Of a stretch of 64,000 nt of DNA, positions 49,021-57,965 are shown piece by piece; position 1 is the stretch's first letter; each line of letters starts with the position of its first letter. A program made the translations under genes and the position numbers. The stretch covers positions 1 to 64,000 of the forward strand of contig NZ_JAHYBZ010000002.1 of assembly GCF_019430885.1 (NCBI RefSeq), written 5' to 3'. Source of the stretch: Roseomonas alba. Lineage in GTDB: Bacteria; Pseudomonadota; Alphaproteobacteria; Acetobacterales; Acetobacteraceae. The notes below the pieces were generated by a model. It was given only the letters and a program-made list of their open reading frames with translations. It did not search any database and had not been told where the DNA came from.

Positions 49021-49614
49021 CTACAGGATGCGCGTCCAGGACGCCTTAGGTCCGATATCGACATGGGTGAAGGACCCGTACCAGCCGATGCCCATGAAGC
49101 CGAGATGGTTCGACAGCGCCGCCGCATGGGCGTGCACATCGGCCTGCGCCATGCCCGGCACCACGATGTCGGCCGCCATGCCGCGCATATGCAGGCTGTT
49201 CGGGGCGGCGAAGGGCAGCGTCGCGTTGGTCTGCGGCGTGCGGTAGCCCGAGATCACGCGGAGCGGTCGCGTGTAGCCCAGCCGTTCCTGGATCAGCGAC
49301 AGCATGTCGAGCAGCAGGCCGGGGATCGGCCCTGGCGCGTCCTCGCGCAGGTCGCGGAAGGCGTGCTGCAGCCGGGCCAGCGCATCGATGCTGTAGTCCT
49401 GCCCGGAGCGATAGGCGACGACCACTTCCTCCCGCGCATTGTTCACCATCCAGAGGTAGCGCTCGCGGGGCGGCAGAGGCGCGGGCTCGGCTGGAACCTC
49501 GCCGAAGCCGAGATAATCGGCGCGCGCGGAGTTGCTGCCGCCCATCGCAGCGGCGCCGAGGCCCGCGAGCAATGCGCGACGGCGCGGCGTCGCACGGAAG
49601 GGGGCGTGAAGCAT
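49021..49614 (-). CDS. DUF882/YcbK-like M15 murein peptidase, exported
   Basis: This 197-residue protein has a twin-arginine-like leader (RRRALLAGLGAAAMGG). The metallopeptidase core shows VISGYRTPQTN, NSLHMRGMAADI and GWYGSFTHVDIG, supplying the His/Asp/His zinc ligands of the M15 group. It probably cleaves peptidoglycan cross-links in the periplasm. The ATG follows an A-run; ribosome-site quality is poor. Confidence 0.88.
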   Translation of the reverse strand: MLHAPFRATPRRRALLAGLGAAAMGGSNSARADYLGFGEVPAEPAPLPPRERYLWMVNNAREEVVVAYRSGQDYSIDALARLQHAFRDLREDAPGPIPGLLLDMLSLIQERLGYTRPLRVISGYRTPQTNATLPFAAPNSLHMRGMAADIVVPGMAQADVHAHAAALSNHLGFMGIGWYGSFTHVDIGPKASWTRIL

Positions 49615-49760
49615 TTTTTTACTCTGCTCTCACCGTGCGAGCGCGAGCAACCGCGCCCGCGATTCGCACGCGAATGGAGAGGGGAGTGTGGCATTCGCGC
49701 CGCGGCGTGGGCGCGCTTGTCTATCGGACGGCGCCGGGCCGCATGCACGACGGCGAGACC

Positions 49761-49783
49761 GGAGAGGGGCGGCGCCGCTCTCT
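49761..49783 (-). terminator. Imperfect hairpin downstream of the Bug protein gene
   Basis: GGAGAGGGGC (49761-49770) opposes an imperfect GCCGCTCTCT, 18 bases beyond the 3' end of the minus-strand gene. It resembles a decayed solo hairpin of the dispersed repeats. Confidence 0.35.
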
Positions 49784-49800
49784 GATCCCCCCGCGCCGCG

Positions 49801-50781
49801 TCAATCCGCGCTCGCCCCTGTCAGCCGCACCAGCGCCTCCATGGTCGCGAGGTCACGCCGCTGCATGTCCGCCATCTGCTCCGGTCCGCCGCCCACAGGC
49901 AGGTAGCCGAGGCTCGTCATGCGCTGGTTCACCTCCGGGATGCGGACGCCGGCGGCGATGACGTCGGACATGGCCGACACGATGTGCGGCGGCAGCCGGG
50001 CAGGGCCGAAGATACCGATCCAGGAATTGAACTCGTAGCCCGGCACGGTGTCGGCGATGGGCGGGACGTCGGGCAGGGCGGGCATGCGCTGGGTCCGCGT
50101 CACGCCGAGCGGCCGCACCTGGCCGCTCTCGATGAAGGACATGGTCTCGGCCAGAGGCGAGAAGATCAGGTCGAGCCGGCCGGCGACCAGGTCCGCCATG
50201 GCCGGCGCGCCGCCGCGATAGGGGATGTGGGTGAAGGTGACCCCGGCCTTCTGCTCGAACAGCGCTGCGGCGAAGTGCTGGGTGCCACCGACGCCGCTGG
50301 TGCCGATGTTGAGCTTGCCGGGATTGGCCTTCGCATGGGCGACGAGGTCGGCGATGCTGCGCACCGGCAGGGCGGGGTTCACCACCGCCACCGCGGCGCT
50401 CACCAGCACCAGCGAAACGGGCGTGAAGTCGTTCGTCACATTGAAGGGCAGGGATTTGTAGAGGAACTGGTTGGTCGCGTGGGTACCGACCGAGGCGACG
50501 ACATAGGTCAGCCCGTCCGGCGCACTGCGGGCGACGAATTCGGACCCGATGTTCCCGGCACCGCCGACGCGATTCTCCACCACCACAGGCTGGCCGAGCG
50601 GCCCGCTGATGGCATTGGCGACGAGCCGCCCCGAGGTATCGGTGCTGCCGCCTGCGGCGAAGCCGACGACGAAGCGCACCGGGCGGTCGGGGCGCCATGG
50701 CGCCGCGCTTTGCGCAAGAGCGGGCAGGACGGGGAACAGGGGTGCGGCGCTGAGTGCGCTGAGCACCTTGCGACGATTCAT
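49801..50781 (-). CDS. Bug/TctC-type tripartite tricarboxylate transporter binding protein
   Basis: This 326-residue protein has a signal peptide (MNRRKVLSALSAAPLFPVLPALAQ) and Bug hallmarks: RPVRFVVGFAAGGSTDTSGRLVA, VVENRVGGAGNIGSE, LNIGTSGVGGTQHFAAALF and HIPYRGGAPAMADLVAGRLDL. Such proteins bind carboxylates or aromatics in the periplasm. The start at 50781 follows GAGGAA; ATGs at 50796 and 50814 are possible. No tctA/tctB lies nearby, so it is an orphan. Confidence 0.93.
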   Translation of the reverse strand: MNRRKVLSALSAAPLFPVLPALAQSAAPWRPDRPVRFVVGFAAGGSTDTSGRLVANAISGPLGQPVVVENRVGGAGNIGSEFVARSAPDGLTYVVASVGTHATNQFLYKSLPFNVTNDFTPVSLVLVSAAVAVVNPALPVRSIADLVAHAKANPGKLNIGTSGVGGTQHFAAALFEQKAGVTFTHIPYRGGAPAMADLVAGRLDLIFSPLAETMSFIESGQVRPLGVTRTQRMPALPDVPPIADTVPGYEFNSWIGIFGPARLPPHIVSAMSDVIAAGVRIPEVNQRMTSLGYLPVGGGPEQMADMQRRDLATMEALVRLTGASAD

Positions 50782-50874
50782 GGAAGGCTTCCTCATAGGC
50801 TTATTGCGCCGCATGACACGGCGGTAATGTGCCCAGGGAGCCGCAGCGACGGCGCGCTGTCAAATCGTCGCGGA

Positions 50875-51363
50875 CTATTCCGGCATTGCCAGGCGCAGCG
50901 CGGCGGCGACCGTCGCGGCGCGCACGGCTGTGCGGTCGCCGGGGAAGATGTGGCGCTCCACCAGCGTCTCCACGCCGCGCCGCGCGCAACCGATGAAGAC
51001 CAGGCCGACCGGCTTGCCCGGCGTCGCGCCGCCCGGCCCGGCGATGCCGGTGCAGGACAGGGCGATGTCCACCTGGGCCTCGCGCAACGCGCCTTCGGCC
51101 ATCTGCCGCGCGACTGGGTCGCTGACGGCGCCATGGGCGGCGAGCGTCGCCTCCTGCACCCCCACCATCCGCATCTTCGCTTCGTTGGAATAGGTGACGA
51201 AGCCCGCCATCACCACGCTCGAGGACCCGGCGATGGCGGTCAGCGCCGCGGCGATCAGCCCGCCGGTGCAGGATTCGGCCGTCGCGAGGGTCTCGCCCCG
51301 GGCTTCCAGCGCGGCGAGCAGCGCGCGCGCCTCCTCGATCGTCGCGTCAGGCAGCAGGGTCAC
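50875..51363 (-). CDS. pncC: CinA C-terminal-type nicotinamide-nucleotide amidase
   Basis: This 162-residue protein is a stand-alone CinA C-terminal domain: ETLATAESCTGGLIAAALTAIAGSSSVVMAGFVTYSNEAKMRMVGV and LSCTGIAGPGGATPGKPVGLVFIG. It deamidates NMN in pyridine nucleotide salvage. The GTG start overlaps the pgpA stop by 4 bases. Longer open sequence upstream is only the pgpA region in another frame. Confidence 0.93.
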   Translation of the reverse strand: MTLLPDATIEEARALLAALEARGETLATAESCTGGLIAAALTAIAGSSSVVMAGFVTYSNEAKMRMVGVQEATLAAHGAVSDPVARQMAEGALREAQVDIALSCTGIAGPGGATPGKPVGLVFIGCARRGVETLVERHIFPGDRTAVRAATVAAALRLAMPE

Positions 51364-51812
51364 AACAGCACTCCCGGCGCGAGGGCGCCCAAGATCAGCA
51401 GCAGGGCGGCGGCGATCGCGCCGGCCAGGATGTCGTCCAGCATGACGCCGGTCGCGCCGTGCAGCCCGTCGGCCCAGGACACCGGCCAGGGCTTGAGGAT
51501 GTCGAAGGCGCGGAACAGCAGGAAGGCGAGGCCGACGCCGACCCAGCCCGCCCCCGCCGGCAGGCCGGCCAGCGTCAGCAGCATGCCGGCGGCCTCGTCC
51601 ACCACGATCCAGCCGGGATCGTCCGTGGGGCGATCGGCCAGGACTTCCCGCACCGCGACCCAGCCGACGCCCCAGACGAGCAGGCCGAGCACCAACGCCC
51701 AGCCCGGCCCGAGCAGCGCGAGCGGCAGCACCACCAGCGACCCCCAGGTCCCCGGCGCCGGCCTGAGTCGCCCGACGCCGCAGACGGTCGCGACCGCCAG
51801 CGCCGGCGTCAC
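51360..51812 (-). CDS. pgpA: Phosphatidylglycerophosphatase A
   Basis: This 150-residue membrane enzyme removes phosphate from phosphatidylglycerol phosphate. It shows the family start VATVCGVGRLRPAPGTWGSLV, WIVVDEAAGMLLTL and FRAFDILKPWPVSWAD, with several hydrophobic helices. The GTG start at 51812 overlaps the preceding stop as GTGA. It lies between an alpha/beta hydrolase and pncC; pgpA-pncC adjacency is common. Confidence 0.93.
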   Translation of the reverse strand: MTPALAVATVCGVGRLRPAPGTWGSLVVLPLALLGPGWALVLGLLVWGVGWVAVREVLADRPTDDPGWIVVDEAAGMLLTLAGLPAGAGWVGVGLAFLLFRAFDILKPWPVSWADGLHGATGVMLDDILAGAIAAALLLILGALAPGVLL

Positions 51813-52660
51813 GGAAGGGCCGCGAGGAAGCGGTCGAGCCCGGCGACAGCCGCCGGCTCCTCGAGCGTCGGCGCATGGCCGGTACCGGGCAGGGTGACCA
51901 GGCGCATGTCGGGCCGCGCCTTGCGCATCAGCGCGACGGTATCGACCGAGAGCAGATGGCTCTGCTGCCCCCAGACCAGCATCAGCGGCAGCTTCGCCAG
52001 CGCTCCGAAATAGGGCCAGAGATCCGGCGGCGGCCCGGCATCCGGTCCCACCGCCTGCTGTCCGACGCGAATGTCCCAGCGCGGGTGCCACAGCCGGTCC
52101 TCGCCCTCGGCATAGGTGCGCCAGGCGAGGGCGCGCCAGCCTTCCTCGTCCAGCAATTCCATGGGCGGATGGCGGCGGCGCAGCCAAGCCGTGGCGTCCT
52201 CCAGCGTCGCGCAGCAGGGGTCGGTGCCGACCAGCTCGACCACCGCCTCGCGGCCGTCGCGCTCGATCTCGGGGCCGATGTCGTTCAGCACCACGGCGGC
52301 GAGGCTCGCCGGCCGCATCACCCCGAGGGCGAAGGCGACCAGCCCACCGAAGGAGGTGCCGACCACTGCCACGCGATGCAGCCCGAGCGCCGCCATGGCG
52401 TCGATCACATCGGCGATCAGCTTTTCGGGCGCGTAGCGGCGCGGATCGGCGGCGCGGGCGCTCTCGCCATGGCCCGCATAGTCCAGCGCCACGACCCGCC
52501 GAGTCCCGCCATGCCGCGCGCCGATCGCCGCGTAGTCGAGCGCCGTGCGGCAGATGCCCGACAGGCACAGCAGCGGCGTGCGATCGGCCGCACCCGGCCA
52601 TTCGGTCGCGGCCAGGCGCAGCCCGTCGCGCGCGGAGAGCTCGATCCGGCGGCCGCTCAC
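51809..52660 (-). CDS. Alpha/beta hydrolase
   Basis: This 283-residue hydrolase has the nucleophile elbow GTSFGG, an oxyanion-side LSGICRTALDY, VALDYAGHGES and a late GTGHAPTLEEP carrying the catalytic His. The acid is probably in the loop before MLVWGQQSHLLS. The GTG start at 52660 overlaps the transglycosylase stop as GTGA. The substrate is unknown; operon context suggests a lipid or cell-wall ester. Confidence 0.88.
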   Translation of the reverse strand: MSGRRIELSARDGLRLAATEWPGAADRTPLLCLSGICRTALDYAAIGARHGGTRRVVALDYAGHGESARAADPRRYAPEKLIADVIDAMAALGLHRVAVVGTSFGGLVAFALGVMRPASLAAVVLNDIGPEIERDGREAVVELVGTDPCCATLEDATAWLRRRHPPMELLDEEGWRALAWRTYAEGEDRLWHPRWDIRVGQQAVGPDAGPPPDLWPYFGALAKLPLMLVWGQQSHLLSVDTVALMRKARPDMRLVTLPGTGHAPTLEEPAAVAGLDRFLAALP

Positions 52661-54627
52661 CGTGCGGCCTGGAGCTGCTGCAGCCAGGGGGCGAGGGGAT
52701 GGGCAAGGCCCGCCGCCGAGGGATCGGAGGCGCGATAGACCATGACGTTCTCGATCACGCGCTGAACGTAATTGCGGGTCTCGCTGAAGGGGATCTGTTC
52801 CATCCAGTCGATCATGTCGACATCGCCGCCGCGCGGGTCCCCATAGGTGCCGAGCCACTGGTCCACGCGCCCCGGCCCGGCATTGTAGGCCGCCGCTGCG
52901 AGCGGCAGCGCGCCCCCGAAGCGGGTCAGCATCTGGTCCAGATACCCCGCGCCGAGCCGCATGTTCGCCTGCGGATCGCCGGTGAGCTGCCCGACCTGGT
53001 AGGGCACGCCGAGCCGCCGCGCAACCAGCGCCGCGGTCGAGGGCAGCAACTGCATCAGCCCGCGCGCATTGGCGCCCGACACGGCCTCGGTGTCGAAATT
53101 GGATTCCTGCCTGGTGATGGCGTTGATGAAGGCGGGTTCGGGGCTGGTGACGGGCGGCTGGAAGGGGCGGGGCCAGCCCTCGGGCAGCAGCATGTCGCCA
53201 TCGGCGCCGGCGCGGCGCGCCACCCAGACCGCATGGTCCGGCCGACCGATATGATTGGCCAGCCGCGCGGTCAGCATCCGGTCGGTGCCGTCGGCGGCGA
53301 GGTCCTCGATGCGCAGCAGGAAGATGCGCGCCCGCCGCGTGTCGCCGAGATCGGCGAGCGTCAGCACCGCGCGCGCCAGCTCGCGGCCGGCGAAATCCGC
53401 GGCGCGGGGCTGGGTGACGGCCGGGACCTGCGCGCGGGTGATGCGGGCCGACAGCGCCGTCGGATCCTCGCCCAGCGCCAGGGCGGAGAGCTGGCCATAG
53501 AAGGCAACCGGCAGTTCGGCGCCGAGGGCGTATTGCGTGCGCGCTGCAGCCGTGTCGCCCCGCGCGGCCAGGGCACGGCCCTGCCAATAGGCGGAGCGCG
53601 CCCGCGTGATGACCGATCGGCTGTCCTGCCCGACCATCGCGAAGTGGCGTTGCGCCGTGGCGGGGTCGTTCAGTCGCCGCAGGGCGATGAAGCCGGCAAG
53701 GAACTCGCCCTCGCCGCGCGGCTCGCCGGGTTCGGCCTGGCCATGGGCGGCAGCGATCCGATAGGCCTCGCGGTCCTGGCCGAGGCGCAGCAGCTTGCGG
53801 GTCAGCACCTGGCGTTCCACCCAGACCGCGCGGGCGGTATCGCCGGCGAGGCCCGATTGCAGAGGCTCGGCGGCGATCCAGACGGCGGCGGCCTCATTGT
53901 CGCGGTCGCGGCGGCGCAGCAGCCGAGCCTGTTCATAGGCCCAGCCGATATCGGTCGGGCGCGTGCCCAGCACCGTGTCGTCGTCGCGCGCCAGGGCCAG
54001 CCGCGTCGCGGCGGCGGAGGCGCGCGCACCGGTCAGCCGCGCCGCGGCGCGCGAGGCGCCGGCCAAGTCACGCGCGAAGGCAAGGCGGTCGAAGCGGCGC
54101 CAATGGTCCTCCTCGGACAGGCGGCTACCGAAGCGGAGGAGCACGGCTTCCTCAGTGATGACGTCCCCGGGGGTCTCGACCCAGGCTTCGCGCATGACCG
54201 CGGTCGCCCGGGGCGCCTGACCGGCTCGGTCCAGCGCATCGGCGTAGCGGAAGGCGCCTTGCAGCGAGCGCGGCGGATTACGTCCGAAATGCCGCAGCAC
54301 GAGCGCATCGTCGGCTTCGACCGCCAGTGCCGCCTCGGCCCGCCGATTCAGCGTGTCGGGATACGGCCAGTCCGGATTCTCGGCGATGAAGGCGACGAGT
54401 TCGCCCGCCGTGGCCGGCGCCGCACGGTTGGTCAGCCGTATCCACAGGGCGAGCTTGGCGGCGAGCGGATCGGCAGCGGCGGCATAGGTGTCGGCCTCGC
54501 CCCAGCGGCCCGCCGAGGCCGCGGCAAGGGCCTGGCGGCCGGCGACGCGGGCGCCTTCCGGCGCCCAGGACTGCGCGGCGGCGGGGAGCGGCAGGGCGAG
54601 GGCGGCGAGGAGGAGCAGGCGGCGCAT
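52657..54627 (-). CDS. slt: Soluble lytic murein transglycosylase
   Basis: This 656-residue periplasmic protein has a signal peptide (MRRLLLLAALALPLPAAAQS), a long alpha-superhelical domain (about 30-480) and a C-terminal lysozyme-like SLT domain (about 490-640). The catalytic Glu508 lies in ITRQESNFD, with GLMQLLPSTA and AAYNAGPGRV around it. It cleaves peptidoglycan, leaving 1,6-anhydro ends. It heads the slt-hydrolase-pgpA-pncC operon and is divergent from dapA. Confidence 0.93.
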   Translation of the reverse strand: MRRLLLLAALALPLPAAAQSWAPEGARVAGRQALAAASAGRWGEADTYAAAADPLAAKLALWIRLTNRAAPATAGELVAFIAENPDWPYPDTLNRRAEAALAVEADDALVLRHFGRNPPRSLQGAFRYADALDRAGQAPRATAVMREAWVETPGDVITEEAVLLRFGSRLSEEDHWRRFDRLAFARDLAGASRAAARLTGARASAAATRLALARDDDTVLGTRPTDIGWAYEQARLLRRRDRDNEAAAVWIAAEPLQSGLAGDTARAVWVERQVLTRKLLRLGQDREAYRIAAAHGQAEPGEPRGEGEFLAGFIALRRLNDPATAQRHFAMVGQDSRSVITRARSAYWQGRALAARGDTAAARTQYALGAELPVAFYGQLSALALGEDPTALSARITRAQVPAVTQPRAADFAGRELARAVLTLADLGDTRRARIFLLRIEDLAADGTDRMLTARLANHIGRPDHAVWVARRAGADGDMLLPEGWPRPFQPPVTSPEPAFINAITRQESNFDTEAVSGANARGLMQLLPSTAALVARRLGVPYQVGQLTGDPQANMRLGAGYLDQMLTRFGGALPLAAAAYNAGPGRVDQWLGTYGDPRGGDVDMIDWMEQIPFSETRNYVQRVIENVMVYRASDPSAAGLAHPLAPWLQQLQAAR

Positions 54628-54738
54628 GGCTGACTCTCTACCCGATTGGACCGCCGCTTGTCCCGCGGCCTTGTCCCGGGCTGGTGTGACGCCTAGGTTG
54701 CGCGCTTCACGGCCAGAAACACAAAGGAGGGCGCCGTT

Positions 54739-55617
54739 ATGTTCAGGGGTTCGATGGTCGCGCTGATCACGCCGATGCGTGCCGACGGATCCGTGGACGA
54801 GAAAGCCTTCCAGGACCTGGTCGAATGGCAGATCGCCGAGGGCACCGAGGGGCTGATCCCCGTCGGTACGACCGGCGAGAGCCCGACCCTGTCCCATGCC
54901 GAGCACAAGCGCGTCGTGGAGATGTGCGTCGAGGCCGCGAAGGGCCGCGTGCCGGTCATGGCCGGGGCGGGCAGCAATTCCACCGCCGAGGCGATCGACT
55001 TCGCCCAGCATGCGAAGAAGGCCGGCGCGGACGGGATCCTCGTGGTCACGCCCTACTACAACAAGCCGACGCAGGAGGGGATGTTCCTCCACTTCACGGC
55101 GATTGCCGATGCGGTGGACATCCCGCTGTTCATCTACAACATCCCCCCGCGCAGCGTGATCGACATGACGCCGGAGACGATGGGGCGGCTCGCGAAGCAC
55201 CCGAACATCGTCGGCGTGAAGGATGCGACGGCCAACCTGACCCGCCCGCTGCACCAGAAGCGGACCTGCGGGGCGGATTTCATCCAGCTCTCGGGCGAGG
55301 ACCACACCGCGCTCGCCTTCAACGCGGCGGGCGGGCATGGCTGCATCAGCGTGACCGCCAATGTCGCGCCGCGGCTCTGCGCCGAGATGCACAAGGCCTG
55401 GCGCGACGGGAAGGTCGGCGAGGCAATGGCGATCCAGGACCGCCTGACGCCGCTGCATGACGCGATGTTCTGCGAGACCTCGCCGGGCCCCGTGAAGTAT
55501 GCGGCGAGCCTGCTGGCGAAGAGCTCGGAGCATTGCCGCCTGCCGATGGCCCCGCTGGGCGAGGCCAGCAAGGCGAAGGTCCGCGAGGCGATGGTCTCGG
55601 TCGGGCTGCTGAACTGA
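54739..55617 (+). CDS. dapA: 4-hydroxy-tetrahydrodipicolinate synthase
   Basis: This 292-residue enzyme condenses pyruvate with aspartate semialdehyde for lysine and meso-DAP synthesis. It shows [14 protein letters not shown], the [13 protein letters not shown]yr segment and the Schiff-base lysine in VGVKDATAN. The ATG follows AAAGGAGGG, a strong ribosome site. Confidence 0.96.
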   Translation: MFRGSMVALITPMRADGSVDEKAFQDLVEWQIAEGTEGLIPVGTTGESPTLSHAEHKRVVEMCVEAAKGRVPVMAGAGSNSTAEAIDFAQHAKKAGADGILVVTPYYNKPTQEGMFLHFTAIADAVDIPLFIYNIPPRSVIDMTPETMGRLAKHPNIVGVKDATANLTRPLHQKRTCGADFIQLSGEDHTALAFNAAGGHGCISVTANVAPRLCAEMHKAWRDGKVGEAMAIQDRLTPLHDAMFCETSPGPVKYAASLLAKSSEHCRLPMAPLGEASKAKVREAMVSVGLLN

Positions 55618-55634
55618 CGTCGTCGTGCTATGAT

Positions 55635-55659
55635 CGGCCCAAGGCACCGCCTTGGGCCG
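55635..55659 (+). terminator. Hairpin after dapA
   Basis: A perfect 11-bp stem, CGGCCCAAGGC (55635-55645) with GCCTTGGGCCG (55649-55659), has a 3-base loop and lies 17 bases after the dapA stop. Confidence 0.65.
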
Positions 55660-55781
55660 GGAGCGCACAGCGCGACCGCGCTCAGACCAACACCTGCCCC
55701 ACGCGCGACAGCGCAGGGCGCGAAGGCAAGGCCGGCGGATGCCGGCCGCCCGCCGTTTGAGGGCATGAAAAAAGACTCATC

Positions 55782-56273
55782 ATGGCTGAGAAAAAGAAGG
55801 CGGGGCTGATCTCGCACGGCATTGCCGCGCAGAACCGCAAGGCCCGCTACGACTACAAGATCGGCGAGACGATCGAGGCCGGCCTTGCGCTGGTGGGGCC
55901 GGAGGTGAAATCCCTCCGCGCCGGCCGCGCGACCCTGTCCGAAGCCTGGGCCGGCGAGCGCGACGGGGAGATGTGGCTGTTCAACTGCTACATCCCCGAA
56001 TGGCAGGCCGGCAGCTTCATGGCGAAGTTCGAGCCGCGCCGCCCCCGCAAGCTGCTGCTGCACCGCCGCCAGGTGCAGACGCTGACGGGTGCGATCACGC
56101 GGGAAGGGGCGACGCTCGTCCCCCTCGACATCCATTTCAGCGATCGCGGGCGGGCGAAGGTGCTGCTCGGCCTCGCCGAGGGCAAGAAGCAGCACGACAA
56201 GCGCGCTGCCATCGCCGAGCGCGACTGGCAGCGCGACAAGGCACGGATGATGCGTAACAAGGGGCAGGAATAG
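55782..56273 (+). CDS. smpB: SsrA-binding protein SmpB
   Basis: This 163-residue protein binds tmRNA for ribosome rescue. Typical segments are [17 protein letters not shown] ([35 protein letters not shown]), the [11 protein letters not shown] strand and the basic C-terminal tail [15 protein letters not shown]. No tmRNA gene is evident in the adjacent gaps. dapA upstream and smpB downstream is a frequent arrangement. Confidence 0.96.
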   Translation: MAEKKKAGLISHGIAAQNRKARYDYKIGETIEAGLALVGPEVKSLRAGRATLSEAWAGERDGEMWLFNCYIPEWQAGSFMAKFEPRRPRKLLLHRRQVQTLTGAITREGATLVPLDIHFSDRGRAKVLLGLAEGKKQHDKRAAIAERDWQRDKARMMRNKGQE

Positions 56274-56334
56274 GCGCCGGTCCAGGACGTCGCGGTTGGA
56301 AGCCCGGCCTCGGCCCTGTTTCATGGCCGGGCAG

Positions 56335-56570
56335 AAGATTGGAGGGGCTCTGCCCCTCCAAACCACCCCGCCAAAGGCCACAGGGCCTTTGGAAACCGCC
56401 ACTTGGTTCTGTGCGGTGCAGGCGGTCCGTGCCCCTCCCGGCGCGTTCGGTGCTCGGGGGCGAATTTCGGCCCTCATTCTGACAGTGGCGCCAGCGCCAG
56501 GTATCGGTTTCCAAAGGCCCTGTGGCCTTTGGTGGGGAGAGCCCGAGAGGGGTAAAGCCCCTCTCGGTTC
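56335..56570. repeat. Dispersed inverted-end element, copy E
   Basis: This is one of the best preserved copies. Left: TTGGAGGGGC (56339-56348) with GCCCCTCCAA (56352-56361), and CCAAAGGCC (56371-56379) with GGCCTTTGG (56384-56392). Right: CCAAAGGCC (56511-56519) with GGCCTTTGG (56524-56532), and CCGAGAGGGG (56543-56552) with CCCCTCTCGG (56558-56567). The inner sides end with ACTTGG on the left and GCGCCAGGT on the right, which are roughly complementary. It fills the 326-base gap between convergent genes. Confidence 0.75.
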
Positions 56571-56599
56571 CACAGACTGGGAAAAGAGCCCCGCTGGTA

Positions 56600-57217
56600 T
56601 CAGTCCACCAGAACCCGGCGATAGGACTCCCGCACCAGCGCGAAGGGCCGCGGCGCCACATCCCCCGTCAGCAGCAGCGCGCGATGTTCGAGGGCATGCG
56701 GCCCGCCGGGTGGCAGCACCGTTTCCGACAGCATGCGCCGGGTCGGATGCAGCCGCGCGACCACCAGGCCGAAGGGGTGGTCGGTCGCGTCGAGCTTTGC
56801 CTGCATCGCGGGGGCCAGCCGCGCCGGCAGCCACCAGATGTCGCAATCCGACAGCGCGACGGCGCCGCGGCGCAGGGTGACGCAGCGATGGCGGATCTCC
56901 GCCGTCGCCTCGGCGTCGAGCAGCGCGGCCACCTCGGCCGCCGGGATGTCCGCGAGGGGGGAGGCGTGGCGCTCGATGCGGATCGGGCCCTCGCCAATGC
57001 CACGTTCGGCGCACCAGGCGGCGAGGAGCCGCGTCGCGCTGGCGGCCCGGCGCAGGCGCTGCGCGAAAGCGGCCAAGGCCCCGCCATGGTCGGGACCGAG
57101 GGGAAGCGGATGGCCCAACGGGCGCAGCCTTTCAGCGGGAGGCGGAGTCCCCCGCCTTCTAGAACCATTCCCGCCGGAGGGCACCGGTGCACGCGGCCTC
57201 TTGCATCGGCACGGCAT
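56600..57217 (-). CDS. Uncharacterised protein, possible chorismate-lyase/UTRA-like fold
   Basis: This product is up to 205 residues. The C-terminal 130 residues (IRHRCVTLRRGAVALSDCDIWWLPARL, ...HPFGLVV, LEHRALLLTGD, FALVRESYRRVLV) resemble uncharacterised proteins with the chorismate pyruvate-lyase/UTRA fold. The first about 45 residues are low-complexity, so the true start may lie downstream of ATG 57217. It is divergent from the molybdoprotein gene. Function is unassigned. Confidence 0.6.
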   Translation of the reverse strand: MPCRCKRPRAPVPSGGNGSRRRGTPPPAERLRPLGHPLPLGPDHGGALAAFAQRLRRAASATRLLAAWCAERGIGEGPIRIERHASPLADIPAAEVAALLDAEATAEIRHRCVTLRRGAVALSDCDIWWLPARLAPAMQAKLDATDHPFGLVVARLHPTRRMLSETVLPPGGPHALEHRALLLTGDVAPRPFALVRESYRRVLVD

Positions 57218-57293
57218 CGTGCCACGTCATAGGCGCGTCGCTGCCTGCCGCGGAACCGGATCCGCCCTACGGCAGGACCAGGCAGGAGAGCCC

Positions 57294-57965
57294 ATGGCCG
57301 AGGATGACGACGTTCCCCGATCCGGCGCGATCAAGGACAAGCTGATCCGCACCAAGGAGCGCTGGGCCGAGGAAGGCCGGCTGCTGACCGGCACCCATGG
57401 CGACCCGACCCGTGACCGCCTGCCGCCCGGCCAGACCCTGGTGAAGGACTGGCCGGTGCTCGACCTGGGCGTCCAGCCCGATGTCGCGAAGGACCGTTTC
57501 CGGCTGCGCGTCGAGGGGCTGGTGGAGAACCGCATCGCCCTCGACTGGGATGGCTTCATGGCCCTGCCGCAGTCCGAGATGGTGGTGGACATCCACTGCG
57601 TCACCCAATGGTCCCGCTACGACAACCGCTTCACCGGCGTGATGGTGCGCGACCTGCTGGAGATCGCGCAGCCCAAGCCGGAGGCCGGCTTCGTCTCGCT
57701 GACCTGCTATGACGGCTACACGACGAACCTGACGCTCGCGGAATTCGCCGACGCCGACGTAATGTTTGCCCATGCCTGGGAAGGCCAGCCCCTGGCGCGT
57801 CAGCATGGCGGCCCGGTGCGGCTGGTGCTGCCCAAGCTGTATTTCTGGAAGAGCCCGAAATGGGTGACGCGGATCGAACTGCTCGCCGCCGACCGGCCGG
57901 GCTTCTGGGAGGTCCGCGGCTACCACAACCACGGTGATCCCTGGATGGAGGAGCGTTATGGCTGA
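57294..57965 (+). CDS. Sulfite-oxidase-like molybdopterin oxidoreductase
   Basis: This 223-residue protein has the molybdopterin domain of the sulfite oxidase/MsrP superfamily: WDGFMALPQSEMVVDIHCVTQWSRYDN carries the Mo-ligand candidate Cys102, followed by TCYDGYTTNL and LVLPKLYFWKSPKWV. No signal peptide is seen. The ATG follows GGCAGGAGAG. It overlaps the glutathione peroxidase gene by 8 bases, suggesting shared redox duty. Confidence 0.88.
   Translation: MAEDDDVPRSGAIKDKLIRTKERWAEEGRLLTGTHGDPTRDRLPPGQTLVKDWPVLDLGVQPDVAKDRFRLRVEGLVENRIALDWDGFMALPQSEMVVDIHCVTQWSRYDNRFTGVMVRDLLEIAQPKPEAGFVSLTCYDGYTTNLTLAEFADADVMFAHAWEGQPLARQHGGPVRLVLPKLYFWKSPKWVTRIELLAADRPGFWEVRGYHNHGDPWMEERYG

Noticed and set aside
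49984..51897. 637-codon plus-strand frame across the Bug, pncC and pgpA genes
   Set aside because: It lies antisense to three genes with strong family motifs and has no motif of its own.
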